From: JAMBLL01 sp964460075
GTDB taxonomy: Bacteria > Actinomycetota > Acidimicrobiia > Spongiisociales > UBA5794
DNA length: 64,000 nucleotides
Direction of reading: 5' to 3'
Assembly (NCBI GenBank): GCA_964460075.1
Contig: CAYWPC010000009.1
Span: forward strand, 20,382 to 84,381
Within the stretch, counting starts at the first letter, position 1; each line of letters starts with the position of its first letter. Below, in pieces: positions 36,289 to 44,878 of the stretch. Under the pieces are notes generated by a model that saw only the letters and a list, made by a program, of their open reading frames with translations, did no database searches and had not been told where the DNA came from. Both the position numbers and the translations under genes were made by a program.

Positions 36289-37680
36289 TCAGCCTCCTGG
36301 CGAATACTCGAAGACGATGTTGTTCTTGCTCTGTTCGATGTTCGTCGAGTCCTCATGCAACACGATCGAGATCCGCTGTGCACCGCAGTCACCGAAGTCA
36401 TCACAAGACAGTGATCCGATGATGCCACCGAAGTTCCTCGTGGATGTCAACTCGTCACGAAGTGCCTGACGGTCGATGAACAGCGAACCGTCATCGAGCT
36501 CCACAGACACGGCATCGATCGCCGAGAGAAGCAGCACGGTAGCGTCGTAGCTGTGCGCCCAGAAGGGAGCAGACGGCGCCTCGCCGTATGCGGCCTGATA
36601 TTCAGCAAGGAAGTCTGCAGAGGTAGTACCGATCTCAGACTTGTTGTTGCCGTAGTCCAGGTTCGGACCCGAGAAGTACATACCCTCGGTCTCCTTCAAC
36701 TCCATGAAGTTGTCGGTCAACAGACCGTCCGCACCGATCATGACCACGTCCTCGAACCCCGCGATCGTCTCAGCCTGCTGGGCGATGAATCCGCCCTCAG
36801 GCATGAAGATCGGGAAGTAGAGTGCCTGTGGACCTGCCTGAGCAACCTCAGTGAGGACACCAGTCATGTCGGTGTCACCCTTGTTGACAGCCGTGAACAC
36901 CACGATCTCGCCACCAAGCTTCTCGAACGCGTTCTTGAACGCTGACGCAAGACCGTTCGTATATGGGTCGCCATCATGGATGGCTGCAGCCTTGGTCAAG
37001 CCAAGCTGGCTGTACACGAACTCTGCAACAGCCGCTCCCTGGAACAGGTCGTTGTGAGCCGTGCGGTAGTAGCCGGGGTTGTAGTTGTCGCCTGCGTTGC
37101 CCACTAGGTCAGATGTGAGCGCCGGGGAGGTGTTCGATGGGGAGATCATCACCATGCCTGCTTGGGAGATGAGCGGCGACATCGCCGTCGCTGCGCCCGA
37201 GCAAGACGTTCCAATCACACCGATGACCTTCTCGTCTGACACGATCGTCTGACCGGCCGCCTGGCCACCTTCTGCCGAGCAGAGGTCGTCGAGCGGGGTG
37301 CCGATGCTGACGTTGTGGCCCTTGATGGCCCCAAAGTCGGTCACAGCAAGCTCCGTACCACGCTGATTCGGGACACCGAGGAACGCAACGTCACCGCTGA
37401 TCGCCTCGACGCTCCGGATCTGGATATCTTCGCCTGGCGCAACAGTCACGGCCCCTAGCGGACCTGGCTCTGGCGCGACCATGGCAGCCTCGGTCGTGGT
37501 CGTTACTGCAGCGACTGTCGTGGTCGTTGCTGCAGCGACTGTCGTGACCGTCGTGGCGGCTGTCGTTGGAGCCGCTACCTCGTCATCACCACCGCTGTTG
37601 ACAGCGATGATCACAATGACGATCAGCGCCACCGCAGCGACCGCGATCCACGGTAGCCATTTCTTTAGGTTGTCATTCAC
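36289..37680 (-). CDS. livK: membrane-tethered substrate-binding protein of a branched-chain-type ABC transporter
   Basis: 463 residues from GTG 37680, with GGAGG six bases upstream; the longer frame to 37728 lacks an SD. Instead of a lipobox, an uncleaved-looking N-terminal helix (LPWIAVAAVALIVIVIIAV) is followed by a Thr-rich linker and a periplasmic-binding fold: VEAISGDVAFLGVPNQRGTELAVTDF, VIGVIGTSCSGAATAMSPLISQAGMVMISPSNTSPAL, KAAAIHDGDPYTNGLASAFKNAFEKLGGEIV. First gene of the operon livK-H-M-G-F-oxidase. Divergent from hflX. Confidence 0.94.
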   Translation of the reverse strand: MNDNLKKWLPWIAVAAVALIVIVIIAVNSGGDDEVAAPTTAATTVTTVAAATTTTVAAVTTTTEAAMVAPEPGPLGAVTVAPGEDIQIRSVEAISGDVAFLGVPNQRGTELAVTDFGAIKGHNVSIGTPLDDLCSAEGGQAAGQTIVSDEKVIGVIGTSCSGAATAMSPLISQAGMVMISPSNTSPALTSDLVGNAGDNYNPGYYRTAHNDLFQGAAVAEFVYSQLGLTKAAAIHDGDPYTNGLASAFKNAFEKLGGEIVVFTAVNKGDTDMTGVLTEVAQAGPQALYFPIFMPEGGFIAQQAETIAGFEDVVMIGADGLLTDNFMELKETEGMYFSGPNLDYGNNKSEIGTTSADFLAEYQAAYGEAPSAPFWAHSYDATVLLLSAIDAVSVELDDGSLFIDRQALRDELTSTRNFGGIIGSLSCDDFGDCGAQRISIVLHEDSTNIEQSKNNIVFEYSPGG

Positions 37681-37784
37681 CTGTGGCCTCCATCTATGTT
37701 CTTGTTTTCGCGCAGGTACCGCCTGCACAGCGCGACAGAGTAGGCAACGCGCATCGAACCGGCAACAGGATCTTGCCGACTGAG

Positions 37785-37790
37785 TACCGT
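37785..37790 (+). promoter_or_regulatory. -10 hexamer TACCGT at leaderless distance
   Basis: TACCGT ends seven bases before the hflX ATG at 37798; no SD. Confidence 0.5.
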
Positions 37791-37797
37791 TACACCG

Positions 37798-39123
37798 ATG
37801 AGCGAACCGTCAACCTCACATGTATCGCGCCAACGCCAACGACTCACTGCCTCAGAGACGGACTTCGACGTCGCCAGGCAGCAGGCATTGTTGATTGGCC
37901 TGATCCGCTCTCCGAACGACAGAGCGCGCGGGGAGGCGAGTCTCAGAGAGCTTGCATTGCTGACCGACACCGCAGGTTCTGAACCGATCGAAGCAGAGCT
38001 CGTCAGACGGGAACGGCCAAATCCCGCCACGTTCATCGGCAAGGGCAAACTCGCCGACCTCGTAGCGCTTTCGAAGGCGAGAGACATAGATGTCGTCGTG
38101 TTCGACAACGCTCTCAGCCCCGCCCAGCAGCGCAACCTCCATCAGGCGTTCAAGTGTGACGTCGTTGATCGAGTAGCTCTCATTCTCGACATCTTCGCCC
38201 AGCATGCCCACACCAGGGAAGGCATGCTTCAGGTCGAGCTCGCTCAGCATCGGTATCGCCTTCCGAGACTACGCGGACAGGGAATTGCCTTGAGTCGGCT
38301 CGGAGCAGGAATCGGGACCCGTGGCCCGGGAGAGACAAAGCTGGAGACGGATCGCAGACGGATCCTCGAGCGAATTCGCAAGATCGAACGTGTGTTGAAA
38401 GATGCGGCGCGCTCCAGAGCGACCAGGAGCAAACGCAGAAGGCGATCAGGCGATCCAATAATCGCGATCGTTGGATACACGAACGCTGGAAAGTCGACAC
38501 TGTTCAACCGCCTCACCGATGCCGGAGTCCTCGTAGAGGACAGGTTGTTCGCAACGCTCGACTCGACCGTGCGCAAGCTCGCGCTCCCCCACGGTCATGA
38601 AGCCTTGATCTCGGATACGGTCGGCTTCGTGCGGGACCTACCCCATGAGCTCATCGAAGCCTTCATGTCGACGCTGGAGGAAGTCGCAGACGCAGATCTA
38701 CTGATCCACGTGGTCGATGCATCCGATGCAGATCCTGACCATCAACTTGTTTCGGTGCGAACCGTGCTTGCTGAGATTGGGGCGGACGGCATTGACGAAC
38801 TGATCGTGTTCAACAAGATCGACGTGACAGATGCGGCCACGGTTCGACGATTGCGAGCACTCCATCCGCAGGCTGTCTTCATATCGGCGGCACGAGGCGA
38901 CGGTATCGAGCAACTTCTTGAGGCCAGCGTTGCCGGCCTTGATGCGAAAACGGTCGAACTGCGGCTCCAGATACCGTACGACCGCGGGGACGTTCTGGCC
39001 GAACTCCATGAAGCTGGGGACGTGCTCGATGTCGAACACGCCCCATCCGGCACAGAGATAACCGTCCGTCTGCCCCACGACGAAGCCAGCCGATTCAGAA
39101 AGTACGTGTCACCAGTCGCGTAG
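37798..39123 (+). CDS. hflX: ribosome-associated GTPase HflX
   Basis: 441 residues. The HflX N-domain (FIGKGKLADLVALSKARDIDVVVFDNALSPAQQRNL, DRVALILDIFAQHAHTREGMLQVELAQ) is followed by RLGAGIGTRGPGETKLETDRR and a basic linker. The G domain then shows G1 IVGYTNAGKSTLFN, G2 around FATLDSTVRK, G3 DTVGFVRDLP, G4 FNKIDV and G5 ISAA. HflX splits stalled or heat-damaged ribosomes. Leaderless start. Confidence 0.97.
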   Translation: MSEPSTSHVSRQRQRLTASETDFDVARQQALLIGLIRSPNDRARGEASLRELALLTDTAGSEPIEAELVRRERPNPATFIGKGKLADLVALSKARDIDVVVFDNALSPAQQRNLHQAFKCDVVDRVALILDIFAQHAHTREGMLQVELAQHRYRLPRLRGQGIALSRLGAGIGTRGPGETKLETDRRRILERIRKIERVLKDAARSRATRSKRRRRSGDPIIAIVGYTNAGKSTLFNRLTDAGVLVEDRLFATLDSTVRKLALPHGHEALISDTVGFVRDLPHELIEAFMSTLEEVADADLLIHVVDASDADPDHQLVSVRTVLAEIGADGIDELIVFNKIDVTDAATVRRLRALHPQAVFISAARGDGIEQLLEASVAGLDAKTVELRLQIPYDRGDVLAELHEAGDVLDVEHAPSGTEITVRLPHDEASRFRKYVSPVA

Positions 39124-39152
39124 TGGCCTATCGCACAAAAGCCGACTCTGCG

Positions 39153-40463
39153 CTACAGCAGATCCAGCACACCGCCAACCGGTGGCTCGTCGTCCGGGCC
39201 GGACTGTGCCTCGAACGGTTCCTGCGGTGGATGCGCGTTCTCGGGAATGAGGACGAGCGATACGTATCCAACTTGGATGACGAGTGCGACAACACCAGCC
39301 GATGACAAGCCAAGCCCTACGGGCCAAAACGGAAGAACCGGGATCAAGGCGCCAAGCACCCAACCGATCTGAAAAATGGTCTCGGCATTCGTGAACGCTC
39401 GCCCCCGCTCCGCTGCGGGAATCGCAGCGTGCATCATCCCGTCGAACGCGAACTTGGCAGTACCCCATGAGAAGCCGGCGGCAAGAGCAACAATCGCCGC
39501 AGCGAGTAGCGAGAGTGTCTGGGCTCCTATGAAAGACGCGATTGCCATGACCGCGAGAGCGCCGACAACCATCGGCTCCTCACGCACGTGCCTGCCGAAC
39601 AGCGGCGCAAGCCACGCGGATATGAAGTATCCGAGCCCGGCTGCGGCGAACAGAGCAGCAAGACTCAGAACTCCGGCATCGGCATCTCGAAAGGAGAACG
39701 CGACGAGCAGGACAAGGTAGCCGTTGAGAAATCGCACGCTCGCGGTCGCGAAACGAGCAAGCCGTAGCGTTCTCGGGAGCTGGTACCTCGTCACACCGCG
39801 ACGCTCCACATCCACTCGGACCGGTGGAAGCTGCGTAGCCGAGACCGCTGAGATCACGTACAGCGCGATGGCGCCAAGGAGGACGGGCCCACTTCCAATC
39901 CATGCTTGCAATGCGGCACCTAGCGGAAGCACGATCGCCGCGGCGATGACCCCGGCACGAGCAAGCCTGGCATTCGCGTTGATGAGTTCGTCTACATCGC
40001 GGACAACAACAGGTAGCACACTCGAACGCGCAATTCCATGAAACCGCGACAGCACCAGGAGTAGAAAGGCTAGGGGGAACAGCCAGAACGAGTCGATGAG
40101 GAAGCCGAGCCCTGCAACGACGAACACACGACCGGCCGACGACAGCACGAGCCCTGCTCGATATGCGCCAGGCGCACGTTCGAACACTCGGCCGAGAACG
40201 GGTCCGATCACGGCAAACGGAGCGAGGGTGATCAGGAGGTACAGTGCAACGTTCTCGCGCGCATCGGTCGACGGCACAGAGAAGAACAGTGTCCCTGCGA
40301 GTGCCACAGCGACGAGTGCGTCGCCAGCGACAGACGCGGCTTGCGACTCGGCAAGGCGCCCGTATCCGTATCCCCATCCTCGGAAGACTGATGTGAAAGC
40401 GGTAACGAACGACCGGGCGAACCACCGCGTAGTCAATCGATCTGCTCGTCTGTTCGCTTCCAT
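39153..40463 (-). CDS. MFS transporter
   Basis: 436 residues from ATG 40463 (an ATG at 40481 is also in frame; neither has an SD). Twelve hydrophobic helices; the first follows a basic head (FVTAFTSVFRGWGYGYGRLAESQAASVAGDALVAVALAGTLFF). PVLGRVFERAPGAYRAGLVLSSAGRVFVVAGLG is a loop 2-3 motif A variant. The overall pattern resembles the MFS 'EntS-like' or VC0 groups of actinobacteria, but substrate is not predictable. Converges with hflX and diverges from modA. Confidence 0.85.
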   Translation of the reverse strand: MEANRRADRLTTRWFARSFVTAFTSVFRGWGYGYGRLAESQAASVAGDALVAVALAGTLFFSVPSTDARENVALYLLITLAPFAVIGPVLGRVFERAPGAYRAGLVLSSAGRVFVVAGLGFLIDSFWLFPLAFLLLVLSRFHGIARSSVLPVVVRDVDELINANARLARAGVIAAAIVLPLGAALQAWIGSGPVLLGAIALYVISAVSATQLPPVRVDVERRGVTRYQLPRTLRLARFATASVRFLNGYLVLLVAFSFRDADAGVLSLAALFAAAGLGYFISAWLAPLFGRHVREEPMVVGALAVMAIASFIGAQTLSLLAAAIVALAAGFSWGTAKFAFDGMMHAAIPAAERGRAFTNAETIFQIGWVLGALIPVLPFWPVGLGLSSAGVVALVIQVGYVSLVLIPENAHPPQEPFEAQSGPDDEPPVGGVLDLL

Positions 40464-40615
40464 GGTTCGACGATATCGCATGATGACGAAACATCGCGGG
40501 TCCGTCGCGATTGCGCGTCATGCCCACACGTCTACAGCGAATCTCTTTGCCGCCTTCCGCATCCGAGCGTATCCGTACCCGTGCAGCGAAGTGAGCCTTT
40601 GTAGAATGCGAAGGC

Positions 40616-40699
40616 ATGTCCATGACTCCCACGCTCCAGGCCCATCTGGGCGGCATAGCAATCCGCCGAGAGCTGTCCACCGCACCGAGTCGTGCGTGA
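40616..40699 (+). CDS. 27-codon leader ORF translationally coupled to modA
   Basis: ATG 40616 to TGA 40697-40699 encodes MSMTPTLQAHLGGIAIRREL followed by STAPSRA. Its stop overlaps the GTG start of modA (GTGA, 40696-40699), the same 4-base coupling used between modA-modB and modB-modC. A TAGAAT box lies eight bases before its ATG (40602-40607). modA itself has no SD, so reinitiation from this leader could drive it. Whether the peptide matters is unknown. Confidence 0.45.
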   Translation: MSMTPTLQAHLGGIAIRRELSTAPSRA

Positions 40700-41457
40700 G
40701 AGCGACACTGGCAGGGCTGCTCGGCCTCGTGGTTCTCGGCCTCCTCATCGGCGGCTGTTCCGCGTCCTCCCAGACGGACGACATCGGGGGCAGAGTGCTG
40801 GTGTCGGCAGCAGCCTCCCTCACCGACGCCTTCACAACGATCGAGGCAGCCTTCGAGCAACGCAACGTCGGGGTCGACGTGGTGCTCAACGTGGCAGGGA
40901 GCGCGACATTGCGAACCCAAATACTCGAAGGGGCGCCTGGAGACGTCTTCGCTCCTTCCGGTCTAAACGATATGCGCACGATCGTCGAGGCAGGGGAGAC
41001 GATTAACGAGCCACAGATCTTCGCCAAGAATCTGCTACAGATCGCCGTCCCGACAGGAAACCCTGGTTCTGTGACAAGCCTCATCGACTTTGCAGACGAC
41101 AACCTCTTCATAGGTTTGTGCGCTGAGAACGTCCCGTGTGGCCACTTTGCTCGTCTGGCTCTCGAGAAGGCTGGGGTACGCGCATCCGTCGATACCAACG
41201 AGCCGAATGTGCGGGCTCTCCTCACGAAGGTCGAGGTTGGAGAACTCGACGCGGGAATCGTCTATGTGACTGACATTGCCTCGACTGATGGGGTCGAGGG
41301 CATCGCCATCCCTCCTGATCACAACGTCGTTGCAGACTATCCAATCGTGGTACTCGCCGATTCGACGAATCCGACCGCTGCTTCGGCCTTTGTAGCATTC
41401 GTCGTGTCCGGTGAGGGTCAGAGGATCCTCGCCGACCACGGATTCTCGGCGCCATGA
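40696..41457 (+). CDS. modA: molybdate-binding lipoprotein of ABC transporter
   Basis: 253 residues from GTG 40696. Lipoprotein signal LAGLLGLVVLGLLIGGCSASS. The ModA landmarks follow: VLVSAAASLTDAFTTIEAAFEQ, NVAGSATLRTQILEGAPGDVFAPSG, NLLQIAVPTGNP, NVPCGHFARLALEKAGV, LTKVEVGELDAGIVYVTDI and the C-terminal AFVAFVVSGEGQRILADHGF. Captures molybdate or tungstate outside the membrane. Confidence 0.95.
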   Translation: MRATLAGLLGLVVLGLLIGGCSASSQTDDIGGRVLVSAAASLTDAFTTIEAAFEQRNVGVDVVLNVAGSATLRTQILEGAPGDVFAPSGLNDMRTIVEAGETINEPQIFAKNLLQIAVPTGNPGSVTSLIDFADDNLFIGLCAENVPCGHFARLALEKAGVRASVDTNEPNVRALLTKVEVGELDAGIVYVTDIASTDGVEGIAIPPDHNVVADYPIVVLADSTNPTAASAFVAFVVSGEGQRILADHGFSAP

Positions 41458-42266
41458 GCAGGCAGATGAAGCGGTCGAGTCGGCGTCTCGTCCGACCATC
41501 TGCGGTGCTGATAATCCTCGCATTTGCAGGCCTTGCTGTGTTCCTCGTGCCGCTAATCGCATTGTTGGCCCGAACGCCGTGGCTGGATCTCCCATCGCTG
41601 CTCACGACAAGTGTTGCCATCGACGCGCTCAAGATTTCACTCATTGCATCCCTGGGCGCAACAGCAATATCGGCATTTCTCGGGGTGCCGCTAGCGTGGG
41701 TGTTGGCTCGGGTCGATTTCCCTGGGCGAGCTCTCGTTCGCGGAGTCGTGCTGCTCCCATTAGTGATACCACCCGTAGTCGGTGGCGCTGCTTTGCTGTT
41801 CGCTCTGGGAAGACAGGGCCTCGTTGGGGGACCGCTCTATAAGGCGACCGGTCTGGTCTTGCCGTTCTCCACATGGGGAGTGGTGCTTGCGACGACATTC
41901 GTCTCGATGCCCTTCCTCGTCATCACCGTAGAGGGCGCACTCCGGAATCTCGACCCCCGATACGAAGGTGCTGCCGCGACCCTGGGCGCCAGACGTTGGG
42001 CGGTCCTATTCAGAGTGACGATCCCGATGATCGGGTCATCGATCGCCGCAGGTCTCGTCTTGACATGGGCTCGCGCCCTCGGAGAATTCGGAGCGACGAT
42101 CACCTTCGCCGGAAACCTCCAAGGGCGAACACAGACCCTGCCGTTGGCGGTATATGTCGCACTCGAAAGTGATAGAGATACGGCAATTGCTTTGAGCGTG
42201 ATCATGGTCGCCATCTCCTTGACCGTGTTGATCGCGTTGAGGGAGCGATGGTGGAAGACGCTATGA
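41454..42266 (+). CDS. modB: molybdate ABC transporter permease
   Basis: 270 residues, six hydrophobic segments. The core is LKISLIASLGATAISAFLGVPLAWVLAR, VVLLPLVIPPVVGGAALLFALGRQG, FSTWGVVLATTFVSMPFLVITVEGALRNLDPRYEGAAATLGARRWAVLFRVTIP (the EAA loop) and ARALGEFGATITFAGN. ATG overlaps the modA stop (ATGA). Confidence 0.95.
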   Translation: MSRQMKRSSRRLVRPSAVLIILAFAGLAVFLVPLIALLARTPWLDLPSLLTTSVAIDALKISLIASLGATAISAFLGVPLAWVLARVDFPGRALVRGVVLLPLVIPPVVGGAALLFALGRQGLVGGPLYKATGLVLPFSTWGVVLATTFVSMPFLVITVEGALRNLDPRYEGAAATLGARRWAVLFRVTIPMIGSSIAAGLVLTWARALGEFGATITFAGNLQGRTQTLPLAVYVALESDRDTAIALSVIMVAISLTVLIALRERWWKTL

Positions 42267-43330
42267 GCCCACGATCAGGATTGGAAGCCGACCTCATGGT
42301 TACCCGCGGGAAGGCGTTCACTCTCGACATCTCTCTTTCGATACCGCGGGGGCGAACCGTTGCCCTTCTCGGACCGAACGGCGCAGGCAAGTCGACCACC
42401 GTTGCCGCGCTGTCAGGTCTCATACCGCTGGACGAAGGCCGTATCAGGTTCGATGGCAGAGTTCTCGACGAGCCACGCGCGAGTGCCTTCGTCCCGCCGT
42501 CGGAGCGCAACATCGGTGTCGTGTTCCAAGACTATGTGCTGTTTCCGCACATGACCGTTGCACAGAACATCGCATTCGGGCTCCACCGTCGAGGGATACC
42601 GAGGGTCACGGCACGCGAACGAGTCACAGTTTGGCTCGACCGGTTCGATCTCGCAGACCTTGCAGACCGTATGCCAAGGGACCTGTCGGGTGGCCAGGCT
42701 CAACGTACTGCTCTTGCGCGAGCGCTCATTGCGGACCCGGATCTTCTGCTCCTGGATGAGCCGCTTGCGGCGCTCGATGCCACTACCCGTGTGAAGCTTC
42801 GTCGAATGCTCATCGATGATCTCGCGGGATTCCCAGGACCGCGTCTTGTGATCACGCACGATCCGATCGATGCCTTCCTGCTCGCAGACGAGATCCACAT
42901 CATCGAGAACGGTGCGATCACTCAGGTCGGGGAGCCGGACGACATTCGCCTCAGGCCTCGAACACCGTACGTCGCCGATCTGGCAGGATCCAACCTCGTG
43001 ACGGGGATAGCAGGTGGAGGTGTCGTTGCCACCGACGCTCATCGACTCCACATAGCAGACACGCGCATCACAGGAGCTGTGCTCGCAACCATCCATCCCC
43101 GAGCAATCGTCCTTGGCCGACACGAACCGACAGGAAGTAGCCGCAACGCATGGGAGACCGTCGTCACGCGTATCGAGCACCACGGTGACCGCGTTCGGCT
43201 CCAGACAGCCGATCCGCTACCGCTGACAGCAGAGGTAACACCTGAGGCCATCCGTGCGCTCAACATCACCGAAGGCTGCCCGGTGTGGGTGTCGATCAAG
43301 GCGACCGAAGTTCATGTCGAACTCGCCTGA
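42263..43330 (+). CDS. modC: molybdate ABC transporter ATPase with TOBE domain
   Basis: 355 residues from ATG 42263, which overlaps the modB stop by ATGA; an ATG at 42248 is also in frame. Walker A LLGPNGAGKSTTVAALSG, Q-loop VVFQDYVLFPHMTVAQNIAFGL, signature LSGGQAQRTALARALIADPDLLLLDEPLAALD, and H-loop ITHDPIDAF. The last 70 residues form a TOBE oxyanion-sensing domain (ARG...VVTRIEHHGDRVRLQTADPLPL...WVSIKATEVHV), which lets molybdate gate the transporter. Confidence 0.95.
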   Translation: MSPRSGLEADLMVTRGKAFTLDISLSIPRGRTVALLGPNGAGKSTTVAALSGLIPLDEGRIRFDGRVLDEPRASAFVPPSERNIGVVFQDYVLFPHMTVAQNIAFGLHRRGIPRVTARERVTVWLDRFDLADLADRMPRDLSGGQAQRTALARALIADPDLLLLDEPLAALDATTRVKLRRMLIDDLAGFPGPRLVITHDPIDAFLLADEIHIIENGAITQVGEPDDIRLRPRTPYVADLAGSNLVTGIAGGGVVATDAHRLHIADTRITGAVLATIHPRAIVLGRHEPTGSSRNAWETVVTRIEHHGDRVRLQTADPLPLTAEVTPEAIRALNITEGCPVWVSIKATEVHVELA

Positions 43331-43373
43331 CCAGCACGTGAGCTTGTGGCCACCGACTTCGACTATTGGCTGA

Positions 43374-44684
43374 TCACAGGAGCTTCGTCGCTAACTCCGC
43401 CAGCGGGCTACGCACGGTGCGTTCCATCGTCACGTGTCCAAACAGGGGATTGCCCTTGAATTTCTCGACGAGAGCTGCGAGTCCTCCGAACGGAGACACA
43501 TACGGGTTGTCAACCTGTGTCAAGTCGCCACAGAAAACGACCTTCGAGTTCTCAGCCATACGAGTGAGAATGACCTTCAGCGTCGAGAGTTCGAGATTCT
43601 GGGCTTCGTCAACAATGACGATCTCGCCGGTGATCGAGCGTCCTCGAAGATACGTGACGGCGGCCATCTCAAGGACGTCTCGCTCGAAGAGCTCCTCGAT
43701 GGTATCCCTCGGATTTGCCCCCTCTCCTCCGAAGAGCGCATAGAGATTGTCGTGTACCGCCGCCATCCAAGGCTCAAGCTTGTCGTTGAGGTCCCCAGGC
43801 AGGAAGCCGACCTCCTGGTGTCCGAGCGCGATCAGTGGTCGGTACACCGAAACCCTGCGATACCTCCCCAACTCGATCACCTGCTCCAGCGCCGCGGCGA
43901 GCGACAGAAAGGTCTTCCCTGTGCCTGCCATGCCCATGAGCGAAACAGCAGAAACATCGGGATCAAGGAGGAGGTCAACAGCGAAAGCCTGCCGAATGTT
44001 CTTCGTCTCAACACCGAAGAGGCGTCGAGATCCTGATACCCGAACTGCAACCGGGTCCGAGCCGCCCTCTGCGACACGAGCAAGTGCCGAACCGGATCCT
44101 GGACCTTTCAGGATCAAGTACTGGTTGACGATGCCGTCTAGCTCAGGGATGACCGCCTTGCCCGAGTCGTAGATCTCATTGATGATGTCGCTATCGACCT
44201 CGACTTCAGCAACGCCGCTGTAGCTCTCATCGACGATGACGGTGTCCCCCCGGTAGTCGTCGACAGAAACCTGAAGCTGTGCACCCTTGATTCTCAAAGC
44301 TGCATCCTTTGTCACGAGAACGGCTTCGGATCCCGCGTCGTCGAGGTTCAGACAGGTGGCCAGGATTCGGTGGTCTGGTGTGGCAGGGTTCAGAACTTCA
44401 GGGAGCCGATCGGAGTACACGCCGTTGATCTCGATGCGAACAGTTCCGCCGCCAGGGAGTCGATGTGGCGCTGCAAGGCCACCGGTCTTGGATGCGCCCA
44501 TCTCTTCGAGTAGTCGGATCGCCCTGCGAGCGTTCGCTCCGACTTCGTCCATCCTGGTCTTTTGACGGTCGAGCTCTTCGACAACGACGAGCGGGATGAC
44601 GACTTCATGTTCGTCGAACCGCAGAATCGCCTGAGGATCCGCAAGCAGCACACACGTGTCGAGGACGTACGTTCTCCGTCCCAT
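43374..44684 (-). CDS. phoH: PhoH-family ATPase with N-terminal PIN domain
   Basis: 436 residues from ATG 44684 (MGRRTYVLDTCVLLADPQAI...). Residues 1-150 are a PIN RNase domain with acidic sites (VLDTCVLL, VVVEELDRQK, TPDHRILATCLNL, VLVTKDAALRI). Residues from about 240 are the PhoH helicase-like ATPase: SLMGMAGTGKTFLSLAAALEQV (Walker A), VYRPLIALGHQEVGFLPGDLNDKLEPWM, GEIVIVDEAQNLELSTLK (Walker B) and FCGDLTQVDNPY. PhoH2-type proteins unwind and cut RNA. Divergent from gpsA. Confidence 0.95.
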   Translation of the reverse strand: MGRRTYVLDTCVLLADPQAILRFDEHEVVIPLVVVEELDRQKTRMDEVGANARRAIRLLEEMGASKTGGLAAPHRLPGGGTVRIEINGVYSDRLPEVLNPATPDHRILATCLNLDDAGSEAVLVTKDAALRIKGAQLQVSVDDYRGDTVIVDESYSGVAEVEVDSDIINEIYDSGKAVIPELDGIVNQYLILKGPGSGSALARVAEGGSDPVAVRVSGSRRLFGVETKNIRQAFAVDLLLDPDVSAVSLMGMAGTGKTFLSLAAALEQVIELGRYRRVSVYRPLIALGHQEVGFLPGDLNDKLEPWMAAVHDNLYALFGGEGANPRDTIEELFERDVLEMAAVTYLRGRSITGEIVIVDEAQNLELSTLKVILTRMAENSKVVFCGDLTQVDNPYVSPFGGLAALVEKFKGNPLFGHVTMERTVRSPLAELATKLL

Positions 44685-44865
44685 CGCCAGAGTCGTGTTC
44701 CGCTGCGGCACATCAGATACCTTGCTAGAGCCCGCAGCGAATTGCAAGGATGCCCCCTGACTCTTCCCACCATCAAGCGGGTGAACGAGAGCGCTTGGCC
44801 GTGGAGCTTGCGAGCCAACGGACGACATCGACCTTCGAGCGTCGGGCTCTCGGGCGATCCGGGCG

Positions 44866-44871
44866 TAAAGT
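44866..44871 (+). promoter_or_regulatory. -10 hexamer TAAAGT at leaderless distance
   Basis: TAAAGT ends seven bases before the gpsA ATG at 44879. Confidence 0.5.
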
Positions 44872-44878
44872 GCTGACC

